64,000 nt of DNA, taken from NCBI GenBank assembly GCA_029931535.1, contig JAQPZY010001372.1, positions 310,001-374,000 of the forward strand. The letters are read 5' to 3'. This DNA is from Margaritifera margaritifera (lineage: Eukaryota; Mollusca; Bivalvia; Unionida; Margaritiferidae). Below the pieces are notes generated by a model that worked only from the letters and a program-made list of their open reading frames with translations, was not told where the DNA came from and searched no databases. The translations under genes were made by a program, and so were the position numbers. Shown piece by piece: positions 12,725-21,599 of this stretch (positions are counted from its first letter, which is position 1; every line of letters begins with the position of its first letter).

Positions 12725-12843
12725 ATTACAATCCAACACACACCCGTACTATCCAGCATCAACTTTCTGATTACAATGCAACACACACCCTTACTATCCA
12801 ACATCCGCTTTCTGATTACTATCCCCAACACGGCTACTATCCA
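12725..12843 (+). repeat. 45-bp minisatellite, about 2.7 copies
   Basis: Units start with ATTAC at 12725, 12770 and 12815, exactly 45 bp apart. Because 45 is a multiple of three, several frames on both strands stay open and give 15-residue repeats. These are not evidence for a gene. Confidence 0.85.
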
Positions 12844-12849
12844 AGGAAA

Positions 12850-12975
12850 ATGGTAGGAGTGTTTATAGATACACGCTATACTTATATACATACAAACATA
12901 CTATCTCAAAAGGGTAGAAGTGTTTATAAATACACTATACCTTCACACAAACATATAATCACATTGGGGTAAGGG
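12850..12975 (+). repeat. 61-bp tandem duplication
   Basis: GTAGGAGTGTTTATAGATACAC (first 20 bases GTAGGAGTGTTTATAGATAC) at 12853 is echoed by GTAGAAGTGTTTATAAATAC at 12914. Both are followed by similar ACAAACATA.. stretches. Confidence 0.65.
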
Positions 12976-13394
12976 TTTTTAAATTCTAGGTGTAAACATA
13001 GAGAGAGACATACAAAAACGTACGCAAACATATACAAATTGATAATAATATTGAGTAGGATTTATCTTCTCTAGATACATGTAAGGCCTTGAAAAAGGCC
13101 GTTGGGGTCGTTAACCAAAGAAGAGGGTTAACACATATCACACCGTTTCACAATTCTTCTTCGCAAGCTACTCCTTACAGCCTGTCTATGGACTTATACT
13201 CGTCTGAGGCATGCTTGCTTTTCCACATAGATTCTTCTCTTCCAAATAGCCGTGTATGTATGTGTGATCGCCAACATTGTCTTGACATACACGGAGTACT
13301 CCTGATCGAACAACATGATTTAAATGACGGTAAAGGATTCAACGTATTTTTACGTCTTGTCTTGAGAATAAGTGACAGGATGTGACAATGCAAC

Positions 13395-13398
<4 letters not shown>
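12976..13398. other. unassigned spacer between minisatellites and TA tract
   Basis: A 98-codon open frame lies on plus (13089-13385), and part of the longer minus-strand frame 13175-13567 runs through the TA repeat. Neither shows a motif I recognise, and the minus frame is mostly Tyr-Ile repeat from the microsatellite. If the adjacent Polinton originally extended this far left, this could be decayed DNA of that element. I see no proof. Confidence 0.4.

Positions 13399-13478
<80 letters not shown>
13399..13478. repeat. (TA)n microsatellite
   Basis: Uninterrupted TA repeat of about 80 bp, close to the recognisable left part of the Polinton. Confidence 0.97.
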
Positions 13479-13481
<3 letters not shown>

Positions 13482-13509
13482 TATGACCTAATCGAAACGG
13501 ATTGAAATG

Positions 13510-13630
13510 TTCCACCAATCATGACGCGCGTAACATAGTTCATCAGTGCGTGTTGTCTCTCTTCCAATCAGAAGATAGCAGACACGTGACGTCGCTTTTA
13601 ATATATATGCGCACTAGCGTTCCAACGATT
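13510..13630 (+). promoter_or_regulatory. promoter-like cluster of motifs left of Polinton polymerase relic
   Basis: Within 110 bp there are two CCAAT boxes in the plus orientation (13514-13518 and 13562-13566), a CACGTGACGTC string (E-box overlapping a CRE-like half) near 13583-13593, and TTTAATATATATGCGC (TATA-like) near 13597. The position just upstream of the polymerase remains would fit a viral-type promoter. This is motif spotting only; no transcript evidence can be read from sequence. Confidence 0.3.
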
Positions 13631-13869
13631 TACAATTGCGGAACAGTTCAAGCACAATACCTATAGCTGAAACAAACAGAATGTATCAGGTGCGCCTGCT
13701 GCGGATACATTGTGTAATCGGAGCAATTGTACGATGACCACAACTATTATTGCTGCTGTAGCCAGTCACCTACTTCCAGAAGAGGGTGACTTCAATTAGC
13801 TTTGACCGTTTCAAAACCAATCCGGAATCTAGACGCATGGTCGAAGAGCACAACCTGGTGGATATTTAA

Positions 13870-14200
13870 AATTAAATCTACGCGATTTACCTGGAGGACG
13901 AGCCAATGCGACACGTTTGTTGTGCGACGTTGATAAATCTCAAGCAGAGCAAATAAAATACATCGATGTGTGTTTCTTGTATCTTGGGTGTGTACATATT
14001 CTCTATTCCTCAGTGGTAACCCTGAAATATTGACAGAATACATCGTCGGGGAATACGTTTGCCATATACGAAGATTTGATCAAGTGCAAAGTGTTACCGC
14101 TAACGAACTTGTACTATTGTGTTTTACGTTAGAAAATGTCCATAAAGATCAAGATATCAGAGCCGGAGTTATCTACTCGGAACGACGACACGAAGTACAT
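13870..14200 (+). pseudogene. Polinton protein-primed DNA polymerase B (fragment)
   Basis: Family-B polymerases of Polintons replicate the element from a protein primer. The frame at 13875 reads LRDLPGGRANATRLL and then IKYIDVCFLYLG. The GG-R-x-N-A block followed about 20 residues later by Y-x-D-V-x-x-L-Y is the region leading into polymerase motif A, with the metal-binding Asp kept but the Ser and Pro of the motif lost. Sequence continues in other frames with GNPEILTE (about 14010-14035) and YEDLIKCKVLPLTNLYY (about 14070-14120). Thus at least two frameshifts separate adjacent conserved blocks. The exonuclease domain, the TPR insertions and motifs B and C are not seen. Only about a tenth of the usual 1000-residue protein remains. 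Confidence 0.8.
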
Positions 14201-14329
14201 TGTTTCAGTTGTGGTATAAAGATATACTAATGGGAGCATAAAGTTTATGCTTTCCGTGACCATGCCAGATGGTCTGCGTGCTGTCACAACTTTCCCTTTG
14301 GTGGGGCATGATTATTATCCATATTGGAT

Positions 14330-15000
14330 ACTTTAGAAGAGAGAATTCTTAGTTTAACTCTGGAGCTGCGAGAACGCATTTGCAGAGACCTTGGACAGAT
14401 TCAGGTGATACGCAAACAATAATTGCATCCCTTATGACATATACATTTTAACCATGGGTAGAATATAAAACACTTTTAAAAGAAGTATAGCCTCAAGGCG
14501 AAACTTCTTCACGACGTGTGATGTGTGATGAGCTAATGAGTGAATTTCTTCGATATCCTTTGCCACTAGATTCCATCTGGCAAACGTGTGAATATTTTCG
14601 TCAAAAGGAAAGACATTGCTGTGAATGAATAATATCAAAACCTTACCATGCCACGACGTTTGTCATCAGTGCTGCAGAAAATTATGTTCAAAGATGTCAG
14701 TAATTGTGTTCAGGACTTAGTGGATATGAACTACTGTTAAAAGAACTGATTCCACAAGACAACACGATTTCACTGAATTTTGGACGACATGTGGTTTGTG
14801 TGTTAGTGACCACTTTTCTAGGATTTCGTTTACCAGCAGATTCATTGTGGACAATGTTTTAACAGTATTTCCAGCAAAGGCGTGACCAGCAACGCTTTAT
14901 CTGTGCATGAAAGACTCATTGTGTTAAAAGTGTTGCAAATAGTGATGAAGACATTCGTCGTACTTTAAGCCCTCTTCATACTTGCCAAGAAGTGTGAATA
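14330..15000 (+). pseudogene. unidentified protein with two similar halves, inside Polinton relic A
   Basis: Two homologous segments are arranged in tandem. The first reads RICRDLG (about 14375), LLKEV (14472) and, after a short gap, LRYPLPLDSIWQTCEYFRQ (about 14550-14605). The second reads LLKELIPQD (about 14735) and LGFRLPADSLW (about 14820-14850), followed by a stop and QYFQQRRDQQRF. The two copies lie roughly 270 bp apart, each with an LLKE block, a P-Q block and a LP-x-DS-[IL]-W block ending in an aromatic/basic helix. I do not recognise the family. An F-box-like or ankyrin-adjacent helical protein is conceivable but unsupported. A stop codon lies between the LLKE and P-Q blocks of copy 1, and frames shift between blocks. 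Its location between polymerase and ATPase makes it a candidate accessory gene of the element. Confidence 0.5.
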
Positions 15001-15660
15001 GCTAATTGATTACACCAACATATTTAAGACTGGAAGGATGTACGGTACTGGAAAAGTTTTGTCTTTGATGTTTGTATGCAAGAGGTGGCAAATTATACAA
15101 AAGATATCGTGTGTGACTGATTAAAAAAAAATAACTTAGAACCAGTGAAAGAAAAGCTACAATTAAAAGTAGAATTAGAGACAATTTTAGAAACAGCTGT
15201 AGAAAAAGAACCCAAATAGAGAGGAAGAAATACAAGGAGCCCACAAACGTGGTGTTGTACAGATAGAAAATAATCAATAAATGACATTCGCAGAGAGGCT
15301 AGGGCCAAATAGCTGCACATAGACTAGAATACCAGAGCGTTTACATAGATTCAATGTGAAACAGATAGATCGAGAATGTTGTAGACTTACATGTTTATAT
15401 GAAGTTAATGTGATTTTGATTTTTGCATTATTGTGTTCAGACACCTTCATACCTTATATATTTCCTCTTTTAATTTGTGTACACTGACTTTTAAATGTAA
15501 ATATATGTTTTTGTCGTTGTTATAACACTTTGAAAAAGAAATAAACGCGAATAAAATGTCTTGTGTCGTTAATGGTATCTCATAATTCTAAACATGATTG
15601 TTATCGCGGTATCCTCCGTTCTCAAAGTGATTGACGAAAAAGTTAGATCGTCAAAGTTGG
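15001..15660. other. spacer in Polinton relic A, coiled-coil-like remnant
   Basis: Around 15130-15220 the plus strand reads a Glu/Lys/Leu-rich stretch (KEKLQLKVELETILETAVEK) that looks like a coiled coil, ended by a stop. The rest to 15660 is AT-rich without recognisable coding sequence. The minus-strand open frame at 15002-15277 is a hydrophobic shadow of it. Confidence 0.4.
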
Positions 15661-15678
15661 AAGGCACTGTATCTTCGT

Positions 15679-16252
15679 CATCCCTTTAACATGTGGATTG
15701 CCGCCCCAAGTGGATAAGGGAAAACCAAATTTGTCAATCGATTGATCGGACAAAAATCACTTTTATTTGCACGTCCTTCACAACTTATCGTGTGGTGTTA
15801 CAAAGAGTGGCAAGCAGCTTACACGTTACTCAAAGAAAGTCAAGGAGATTCCATTTTGTTTGTAAAAGGTGTTTGTCTAGAGGATGATGGGATCGTGTCT
15901 GACTTAGTCAAACACATCTTGTCATCCTCTATGACATGTTTGAGGAAGACGAAGAAGAAATGAAACTTTGATTTACATGAAAAGGACATCATCGTAATGT
16001 CAGTATTATTGACATTATTCAAAATTTATTTCAACAAAGTAAAGTGGAGTTTATTAATAGTCCAATAAACAAATATCAAGTGCAAGCGTTAGACAAACAG
16101 TAAGTAACACCTTGGTTGAATTATGCATATGGCAATGCCACACAAACACAGTATTTACTCATCGATCTAAACATATCACTCCCGATTATTTGAGAGTTTG
16201 TACCAATTCGTTTAACAATTGGCGCCAAGGAGGTCCTGTCATATACTATTAA
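15679..16252 (+). pseudogene. Polinton DNA-packaging ATPase (FtsK/HerA-like, A32 type)
   Basis: This ATPase packages DNA into the capsid in related viruses. The frame beginning HPFNMWIAAPSG at 15679 contains the P-loop, but a TAA stop sits in the loop just before GKTKFV (15712-15732). After it come PSQLIVWCYKEWQAAYTLL and SILFVKG, as expected for the family. A frameshift near 15915 moves to LVILYDMFEEDEEEM, the Walker B segment. Then KGHHRNVSIIDIIQNLFQQ follows, a sensor/arginine-finger region. The C-terminus is reached through further stops (TQTQYLLIDLNISLP, then DYLRVCTNSFNN..GGPVIYY with TAA at 16250). The protein is essentially full length, with at least four stops and two frameshifts. 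Order and spacing of the motifs make the identification secure. Confidence 0.9.
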
Positions 16253-16340
16253 AACATCATTTACTTAGTTTCTTTCTAACCGTTATTCAACATGACTTCG
16301 TTTCAGTCTCATCCTCCTGCCAAATTGATTCGTGCATTGT

Positions 16341-16469
16341 ATGCAATCAGTTGCACAAAATGCACAAGTGCGTTCACATTTGTTAGAAGCTAATCTCAAC
16401 GAAGTGTTACGATGGTTTACTTTGGCAGCACGTCAATTACTTCACGGAATTATTCACATATCACATTAA
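16341..16469 (+). CDS. small helical Polinton-type protein, apparently intact short frame
   Basis: An ATG at 16341 opens 42 codons reading MQSVAQNAQVRSHLLEANL and NEVLRWFTLAARQLLHG, then stop. It starts 88 bp after the ATPase stop. An amphipathic helix is likely. The following bases in another reading continue with a Lys-rich segment (about 16470-16555), so the original protein may have been longer and been cut by a frameshift. Small helical proteins in this position occur in Polintons, but I cannot assign a function. It may simply be a fragment. Confidence 0.4.
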   Translation: MQSVAQNAQVRSHLLEANLNEVLRWFTLAARQLLHGIIHISH

Positions 16470-16557
16470 ACAAAACGTTTATTTTTGAAGAACATTAAGT
16501 AGCTTTGTCACAACTGACTGACCCAAGAATCAATACTCAAACCAAAAACAAATTATT

Positions 16558-16779
16558 TTGAAACCTGGTGGAAGTGAATCTTTAGGGAGTGTCACTATTT
16601 GTTCACTTTTAAAATTGGATCCTAATGCCAAAGCTAGAAATGTCAAATCCAATAAAAGACGGCAGACCAAAAAGAAGAGAGGCAGTCGTGCAGCAAGTTC
16701 AGATTCTAACAAAAAGAAGAAGAAAAGCGCCAAGAAAAGTTCCAAGAAAAGAGAATATTCTTCCATACTGCTGCTATAA
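16558..16779 (+). pseudogene. Lys-rich basic protein in Polinton relic A
   Basis: A frame of 73 codons starts with a Gly/Ser segment (GGSESLGSVTICSLLKLD) and ends in an extremely basic Lys/Ser tail (NKRRQTKKKRGSRAASSDSN, KKKKKSAKKSSKKRE). Such a tail suggests nucleic-acid binding, as expected for a core or packaging protein of a virus-like element. No start codon is evident at the beginning of the frame other than possible non-ATG codons, and it may be the C-terminus of the preceding small protein after a frameshift. Confidence 0.45.
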
Positions 16780-16789
16780 CTCGCACGCA

Positions 16790-17280
16790 TTCAAGAAAAC
16801 CTCGCCGCTCATTGAAGGTCTCTCCTACCATATCTACTTCTTCTTTGTTCATGATGATGCCTTCCAAAACTGATTAAAGACCACTATTTTCTAATTATAT
16901 GAAACAATGGAAATCCATTTGTAAAGGAACATCTGCTTCTACTGCAGCTGTTGCAGCAGCCACAAATGTACCGTCTCGTAAGACAAACGTACAAGACAGA
17001 ACAGGCATGTTGCAAAATTGAAAGGACTTATCCAAACAATAACTGACACGATTTATATCGCCGAAAACACCTCTTCGTTGAGTGGTGCCCATTGTTAATA
17101 TTATGGCAGCGTGCTCACCGTCAGTGGAGACGAATTTCAGAGCAAACAAGGAAGAAGTATGGGATTAGATTCACTTCAGTGGTTTTTCCTCCTGAGACAA
17201 AGATGTCACCAAGAACTTAACACCATCACCATCTCAAGAAACCTTCCTCTAATAAAGGATAAAAGCTTGTCCCCCCTTGT
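16790..17280. other. Polinton relic A spacer, decayed coding
   Basis: Between the Lys-rich frame and the next small protein the plus strand has fragments such as STAAVAAATNVPSRKTNVQD (near 16935-16995), but no recognised family. The open frame on minus (16895-17149) is a shadow. Confidence 0.35.
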
Positions 17281-17620
17281 TTAGCTAAATATTTGAATTC
17301 TCTGTCAATACATACCAAATTCAATGCTCCAATGCAAAAACAAATCATCCAAAAGGCACCCAAAGAAATTATCGATACCATTTGTGAATATAGTTTGAAC
17401 GTTTCGAAAAGAAAGCTGCCTTTGACCAAGACACAGCAGTAACGATTGGGAAAATATCGTCATCTCCTTCGCCGAATATTGAAAAAGAAAATAACCAGCA
17501 GAAAAGAAAAAAAAGAAAAATACTCATTCAATGAGAAGGATTTCTAGCCATGCAAATAGGATCTTTGATCAAAGTGGCTGCTCTTTTGTTATGATAGATT
17601 GCTGGAACTCTTTTAGGAGG
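17281..17620 (+). pseudogene. small basic Polinton protein with hydrophobic C-terminus
   Basis: The frame at 17281 reads LAKYLNSL, then MQKQIIQKAPKEIIDTICEY, SLNVSKRKLPLTKTQQ, a stop (TAA at 17440), and RLGKYRHLLRRILKKK. A Lys-rich run follows, and after another stop comes GFLAMQIGSLIKVAALL. The layout (a helical part with I-x-x-I-C-E-x-x-x-N-V, a basic arginine/lysine half, and a hydrophobic Gly/Leu end that is probably membrane active) is that of a recurrent short protein of Polintons and related adenovirus-like elements. Its role is not established; a core or membrane-lytic late protein is a reasonable guess. It is broken by at least two in-frame stops. Confidence 0.65.
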
Positions 17621-17639
17621 AGTGATGAGATGAGGATAA

Positions 17640-18280
17640 AGAAGATAAAAAAATGACACAGTATTTTGGAACGACTTCACACTTGTACATTTGGATCTAT
17701 GGAAGAATGAAAATTAACTTGAGTTCCATACGAACGACGATACCTCATTTACCTCCTTAATCCTAATATCACCGCAAATTATAACAAGTATTACAATCAT
17801 TGATGGAATAAACATATTTATCAGAAGCAGAAAAATTGCAATGGTACGGACAATTATTGAAACGTTTTTAAATGTTTCGCCTGAAAGATTCAGATAAAAT
17901 GGCCCCGAGAGAAAAACAAAACGTAGCAACAGCTCCCACGTGTATGACAAACACGCCTACCGTGATGAAAGAGAAAAAAGAGGACACAGGAGAATAGTTT
18001 GAAACTCCACCAAGTCAAAAATAGGCAAGTTAACAACATCTACATCACGAATTGGTTGTATCAAGAAGATTATGTCCACACCCTTGCCAGCAGAAGAGAA
18101 AAGAAAGGAATACAGACAGAAGTCAACCAGAACTCATTACCACAGTTCAGACATCATCCTTACACCTATATTGCTCAGCGGACACGTAAAGCATTGCAAT
18201 CCAAGAAAATACCACCACACGACGAAAAGTGCATTGGTTGTCGGTTAACTTATTGAGCAGCAGCAACAAAAAGAGGAAAC
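17640..18280 (+). pseudogene. decayed unassigned Polinton gene(s) between small protein and integrase
   Basis: Fragments such as FLNVSPERFR (about 17865-17895), then HAYRDEREKRGHRR (about 17955) and TPLPAEEKRKEYRQ (about 18080) are charged and read as real coding remnants, but frames change between them. An 85-codon frame at 17999-18256 overlaps in another phase. The family is not recognised. Confidence 0.4.
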
Positions 18281-18286
18281 TACATC

Positions 18287-18785
18287 ATGGATACACTTTT
18301 AGCCAGCATTTACTATATTCCTGCTGCTGGTTACGGAGGAATTCAATAACGGTATCGTGATGTTAAAACCAAACTCAAAACTTTACATCTGCAAGATGTG
18401 CGCCAATGGTTACAAGAACAAGCTCCGTGCACGTTACATAAACACATTTGAAGATAATTTTCCAGAAGTCAAATCAAAGTAGCAGGCATCAATCATCAAT
18501 CGCAAGCATAAATCGCAGATGTCTATCATGTGTCGGCATACAATCGTGGTTACAACTATTTGCTTTTGTGTCCTTGGCTTGTTTTCAAAATCATCTTCGG
18601 AAGTTGTTTTGATTTCTAGAACAAGTTCAGAGTTTTGTGCGAACTTAAAACTGGTTTTGAAACAAAGTGGTTTACATATCCATCCTACGATGGCAAACAG
18701 ACAAAGGCACCGAATAGTTGAAGCTATTTTCAACGATCAATTTGGCAAACCACTGGAGAAAGCGCATCGAAGTGTACTGATCGAA
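18287..18785 (+). pseudogene. Polinton integrase (retroviral-type, N-terminal and core part)
   Basis: The integrase inserts the element into host DNA. The frame starting MDTLLASIYYIPAAGYGGIQ at 18287 matches the N-terminal Gly-rich start of Polinton integrases. It is followed by LQDVRQWLQEQAPCTLHKH (about 18392-18449) with its W-L-x-x-Q and T-L-H-K blocks. The core begins with IADVYHVSAYNRGYNYLL (about 18512-18565), in which the first catalytic Asp is in ADV. Then LFSKSSSEVVLISRTSSEF comes in another frame, and WQTDKGTE (18692-18715) carries the second catalytic Asp. NDQFGKPLEKAH follows at about 18733. The third acidic residue and the chromodomain are not seen; sequence passes into the penton relic. 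There are at least three stops and several frameshifts. The second Polinton relic at 36.9-37.65 kb keeps a complementary part of its own integrase. Confidence 0.88.
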
Positions 18786-18889
18786 TACCATAAAAGTGTT
18801 CATTGTCTTAAAAGGCATTTTTCTAAAGAGCAAAACGATGTATATTACTTTTTATCAGGGGTTGTTTGCTATTATGGCTAGTTACCTTG

Positions 18890-19245
18890 CTCTCGCTCCC
18901 ATGAAAGACATTCACAGTAATAATCGATTCTACAAGTATTTTCGAATTGAACGAAGGACTACATTTCCTGTTTTTGTACTCGAATGTGGGCGAGTAAAAC
19001 ATCGTGGGAAACACAGCCTCTCCGTTTCTGAGAGTCATTCCTTTCCCAGTGAATTCTGCCATAGCGGCTTACGATGAAGTAGAAAACAAGTCTCACGTTC
19101 ATCGAGAATTTGTATATTCTCACTATCTTCCTGTCAGTTGATGCTAATTTTGACAGTGTCAAAATTAGCATCAAAGGAGATCTTGGACAAGGTATTCTAT
19201 TCTCAAAAGGAAAAGTCACGGTGCAACTACATTTTCTAAAGATTA
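18890..19245 (+). pseudogene. Polinton penton / minor capsid protein, C-terminal half
   Basis: The single-jelly-roll penton forms the capsid vertices. Visible blocks are LHFLFLYSNVGE, NIVGNTASPFLRVIPFPVNS, AIAAYDEVENKSHVHREFVY and HYLPVS, all in one frame (about 18958-19139). Then a stop-rich stretch is caused by a perfect palindrome (19138-19174). After it come NFDSVKISIKGDLGQGILFS and KGKVTVQLHFLKI (to about 19245). The last two blocks, an acidic/Gly loop followed by an alternating beta strand, mark the end of the penton. The N-terminal third is not recognised here, although the relic on minus at 36.5-36.6 kb retains it. It lies directly upstream of the Gly/Arg-rich protein and the major capsid gene. 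Confidence 0.82.
19138..19174. repeat. perfect 37-bp palindrome (18-1-18)
   Basis: The arm TTGATGCTAATTTTGACA is followed by one G and then by its exact reverse complement. The right arm is the coding sequence expected at this place in the penton relic. The left arm breaks the reading frame, so the left arm is probably the copied one. Confidence 0.95.
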
Positions 19246-19260
19246 TCTGTGAATCGTAAC

Positions 19261-19715
19261 TGATGTATCCTGTGTACCAAGGAGCCGCTCGACAACGCGG
19301 ACATGGTTTATGAGAGCTTTTAAAATCAGTTTTTTGTACGGAAGAGCCCATAAAATAACCGATGCTGACTCGAGGATTGCGTGGTTTAAAAGATTCACCT
19401 TTGACACAAACAAAATAATTTCTTCAAATTGCCATCATCAACAAACAAAGTCCTAAGAAAGTCTTCATGAAAGGAAAACAAATGTGTTATTTCAAACTGG
19501 AAAAGACCTATTGGGAAGCAGAGACACCCCTACAAATTCACTTCCCGCTTCTGGTCAAGGCATTACTTATTCCTCTACGCTAAAGCAAGGACATGGCAGA
19601 ACCAGACGTCAAAAACCCTTCTGATCTAATAAACACGTTCAAAATCAGAATACGACAAGAAGAAAAGCTGCTGTCAGAGAATAGGAGGTTGTGGTTTACT
19701 AACTGAAAGAAAGGA
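19261..19715 (+). pseudogene. Gly/Arg-rich small Polinton protein between penton and major capsid
   Basis: ATG at 19261 reads MYPVYQGAARQRGHGL and then a stop. Further on, GQGITYSSTLKQGHGRTRRQ (about 19553-19612) and TTRRKAAVRE (about 19655) continue the same basic character in another frame. An N-terminal Y-x-G-x-x-x-Q-R-G-x-G-L start and a basic GRG tail between penton and capsid genes recur in Polintons, and a capsid cement or membrane-active (adenovirus protein VI-like) role has been suggested for this position. The role here is inferred from place only. It is broken by stops and at least one frameshift. Confidence 0.6.
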
Positions 19716-19717
19716 AC

Positions 19718-20979
19718 ATGATGCATCGAGATTCTTGCAAATGTTCCAAGTCAGAACTTGATCTGTTTTCCATGCCACCAACGATGCTGAAGATGCAAGA
19801 ATCCCAGTTAATAAAATTTCATCCTGTGTCGTTTTTGACCTCCTCAGAACCTATCGAATTTAAAATCAGAGAACAAACCGAAGATTTACATCAATCTGAA
19901 TGCCTCAAAGTCAAAGTTCTCAATGTGGACAACAGCAATACAGGCGCCGATGACATTGTGGCTTCAGTGAACAGTATCATGCATTCGTTGTTCAGCGAAG
20001 TCTATTTGTACTTGAATAACAAACTAGTCAGGAGCAGCATGGATACTCACCATTACTGTGCGTACCTCCAAAATCTCTTGACATACAGAATATAAGCTAG
20101 GAACACACATATGGATGCCCCCGCATATGGAAACCTGAAACGACACAGAGTATATAGCGGATGACAATCCTCACAAAATTAGATTTAACGATCGCCAAAA
20201 GAAAATCAAACAAAGACGCAGTTTATAAACGATGGATCGTTTGCATTTGGACATGTAATAGCAAAACAAGTATTTGTTAAATGGAGTGGATGCACGTCTT
20301 AGACTGAATCGAAGTAGTACCGTGTTCCTTTTGATGGCTAATGCTAACAAGTACAAAATGAACATCGAAGAAGGCAGACTGTATGTGCGCCGTAGGGACG
20401 TCTTACCTAAAGTGCGAAACGGCATCAGTCAAACTCTGAGCAGGTATCCTCTATGACGACTGAAAATCAAACCTTTGACCATTGCCTCTGGACTCCGATC
20501 CAAGATCGAAGATTATGCTTTTCAAGGACAGTTACCCAAACATTTGCTCATTGGCATCGTTAGTAATGCGGCCCTTTTGAGTTCCAACACTTCAACATCT
20601 CCAAGAGAGAAATCACCCGAGGTAGACAAACGTTGTGTACCAGACCTTTCGAACCTAATTTTGCCCAGAAAAAAATATTTGAGATCTGACTCGACACTGT
20701 CTGAAACCACAGAACAGTTAGGTACCAACACCAGCGCCAACATTTCGTGCGAGGATTATGCAGAACACTATACTTTGTTGGAATTTGAGTACACTCCAGA
20801 CCAGGGCAGTGAAGGGGGGGGGGGGGGTGGACATTTCGATCCTAATAAAATTGGCCTAACTTCGTGTGGAACTTTAGTTTGCAGTAGCTCTGGCAAACAC
20901 ATTAAGCGTCATCTTGTATGCAGAATTTGACAATACTCTGGAAAATAACACTTTGAAAGAAATGATTCTGAACAATTGA
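19718..20979 (+). pseudogene. Polinton major capsid protein (double jelly roll), nearly full length, frameshifted
   Basis: This is the best-preserved gene of the element. From about 19721 an intact stretch of about 125 codons contains KSELDLFSMPPTMLKMQESQ, a hexon-like N-terminus, and VNSIMHSLFSEVYLYLNNKL ending in a stop at 20095. After a damaged gap, KYLLNGVDARLRLNRSST starts at about 20268 and runs to SRYPL and a stop at 20456. The frame continues RLKIKPLTIASGLRSKIEDY and GQLPKHLLIGIVSNAALL. It then jumps frame to FEFQHFNIS and RPFEPNFAQKK, and again to CEDYAEHYTLLEFEYTPDQG. A run of G (about 20815-20827) follows. The end is reached through ANTLSVILYAEFDNTLE near 20898-20945. The order and spacing of both jelly rolls fit a 400-residue capsid protein. 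It contains at least five breaks. A similar but distinct piece lies at 36320-36450 on minus. Confidence 0.92.
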
Positions 20980-20984
20980 AGAAG

Positions 20985-21570
20985 AATGAAAAGATTGAAC
21001 ACGAACCTATGGAGATAGGCGAAGAAGAACAACCGCAACAGCAGTTACAAGTGAAGAAGAAAAAAAAAGAAACAAATATACAGTCAGGATGCCAAGATGG
21101 TCAAAACAAGAAGAACATTTAGTCTCCTATTTTGCTTTTGACTTGGCTGAAGATATCACAGACCTATCCACGGACAATTGTTATGGATGTCAAATCAACC
21201 ATCCTAGTCAGAAACAACGCGAAAAATATGTGATGATGAACTCAGAAGACAAGTTGGAAGAATCACACTCCTGACTAGAAAACATTGTTATGGTTGTCTT
21301 ATTGATCATCCTAGTCTAGTGCAACACGACACATGTTTAATGATGAGTCAACAAGAAAAACTGGAAGAGTGTCTGGAAGAAGCATGGACCCTCTTTTGTG
21401 AAGATTAGTATGAACATTTGAGTGAACATTCCCTACCTCCACTGACTTCCTTGGTAGCAAAACGCATTGGAGTTCTCTTGCAACACAGTACTGAAACTTT
21501 CCATTCATCGTTATGGATATTTATTCTTTTCAGCTCGAAAACGTAGTGTTCATCGATGGCAAATAGCACT
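20985..21570 (+). pseudogene. protein with duplicated CYGC...HPS motif, downstream of capsid gene
   Basis: An acidic/Gln-rich start (EPMEIGEEEQPQQQ near 21007) and a Lys run are followed by a 61-codon frame (21089-21274) with NCYGCQINHPSQKQREKYVM. After a stop and shift, a second copy at about 21283-21340 reads HCYGCLIDHPSLVQHDTCLM and then EKLEECLEEAWTLFCED. Two cysteines spaced C-x2-C, an invariant His-Pro-Ser and a later His/Cys suggest a small metal-binding domain. Proteins with this motif are, to my recollection, found next to Polinton capsid genes, but no function is known to me. Two copies in a row may be a tandem duplication or two diverged adjacent genes. The right edge of recognisable element DNA is here. 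Confidence 0.6.
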
Positions 21571-21599
21571 GTACTAGATCACTAGAGGTCTAGTCTTAC

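Noticed and set aside
12694..12972. Overlapping open frames on both strands
   Set aside because: They come from the 45-bp minisatellite, a multiple of three, which keeps frames open without coding meaning.
13175..13567. 130-codon open frame on minus
   Set aside because: Its middle is Tyr-Ile repeat from the TA microsatellite; the remainder has no recognised motif.
15900..16260. Adenain-type cysteine protease of the Polinton
   Set aside because: The readable blocks here are the Walker B and C-terminal part of the ATPase; no catalytic His/Cys arrangement was found anywhere in the relic.
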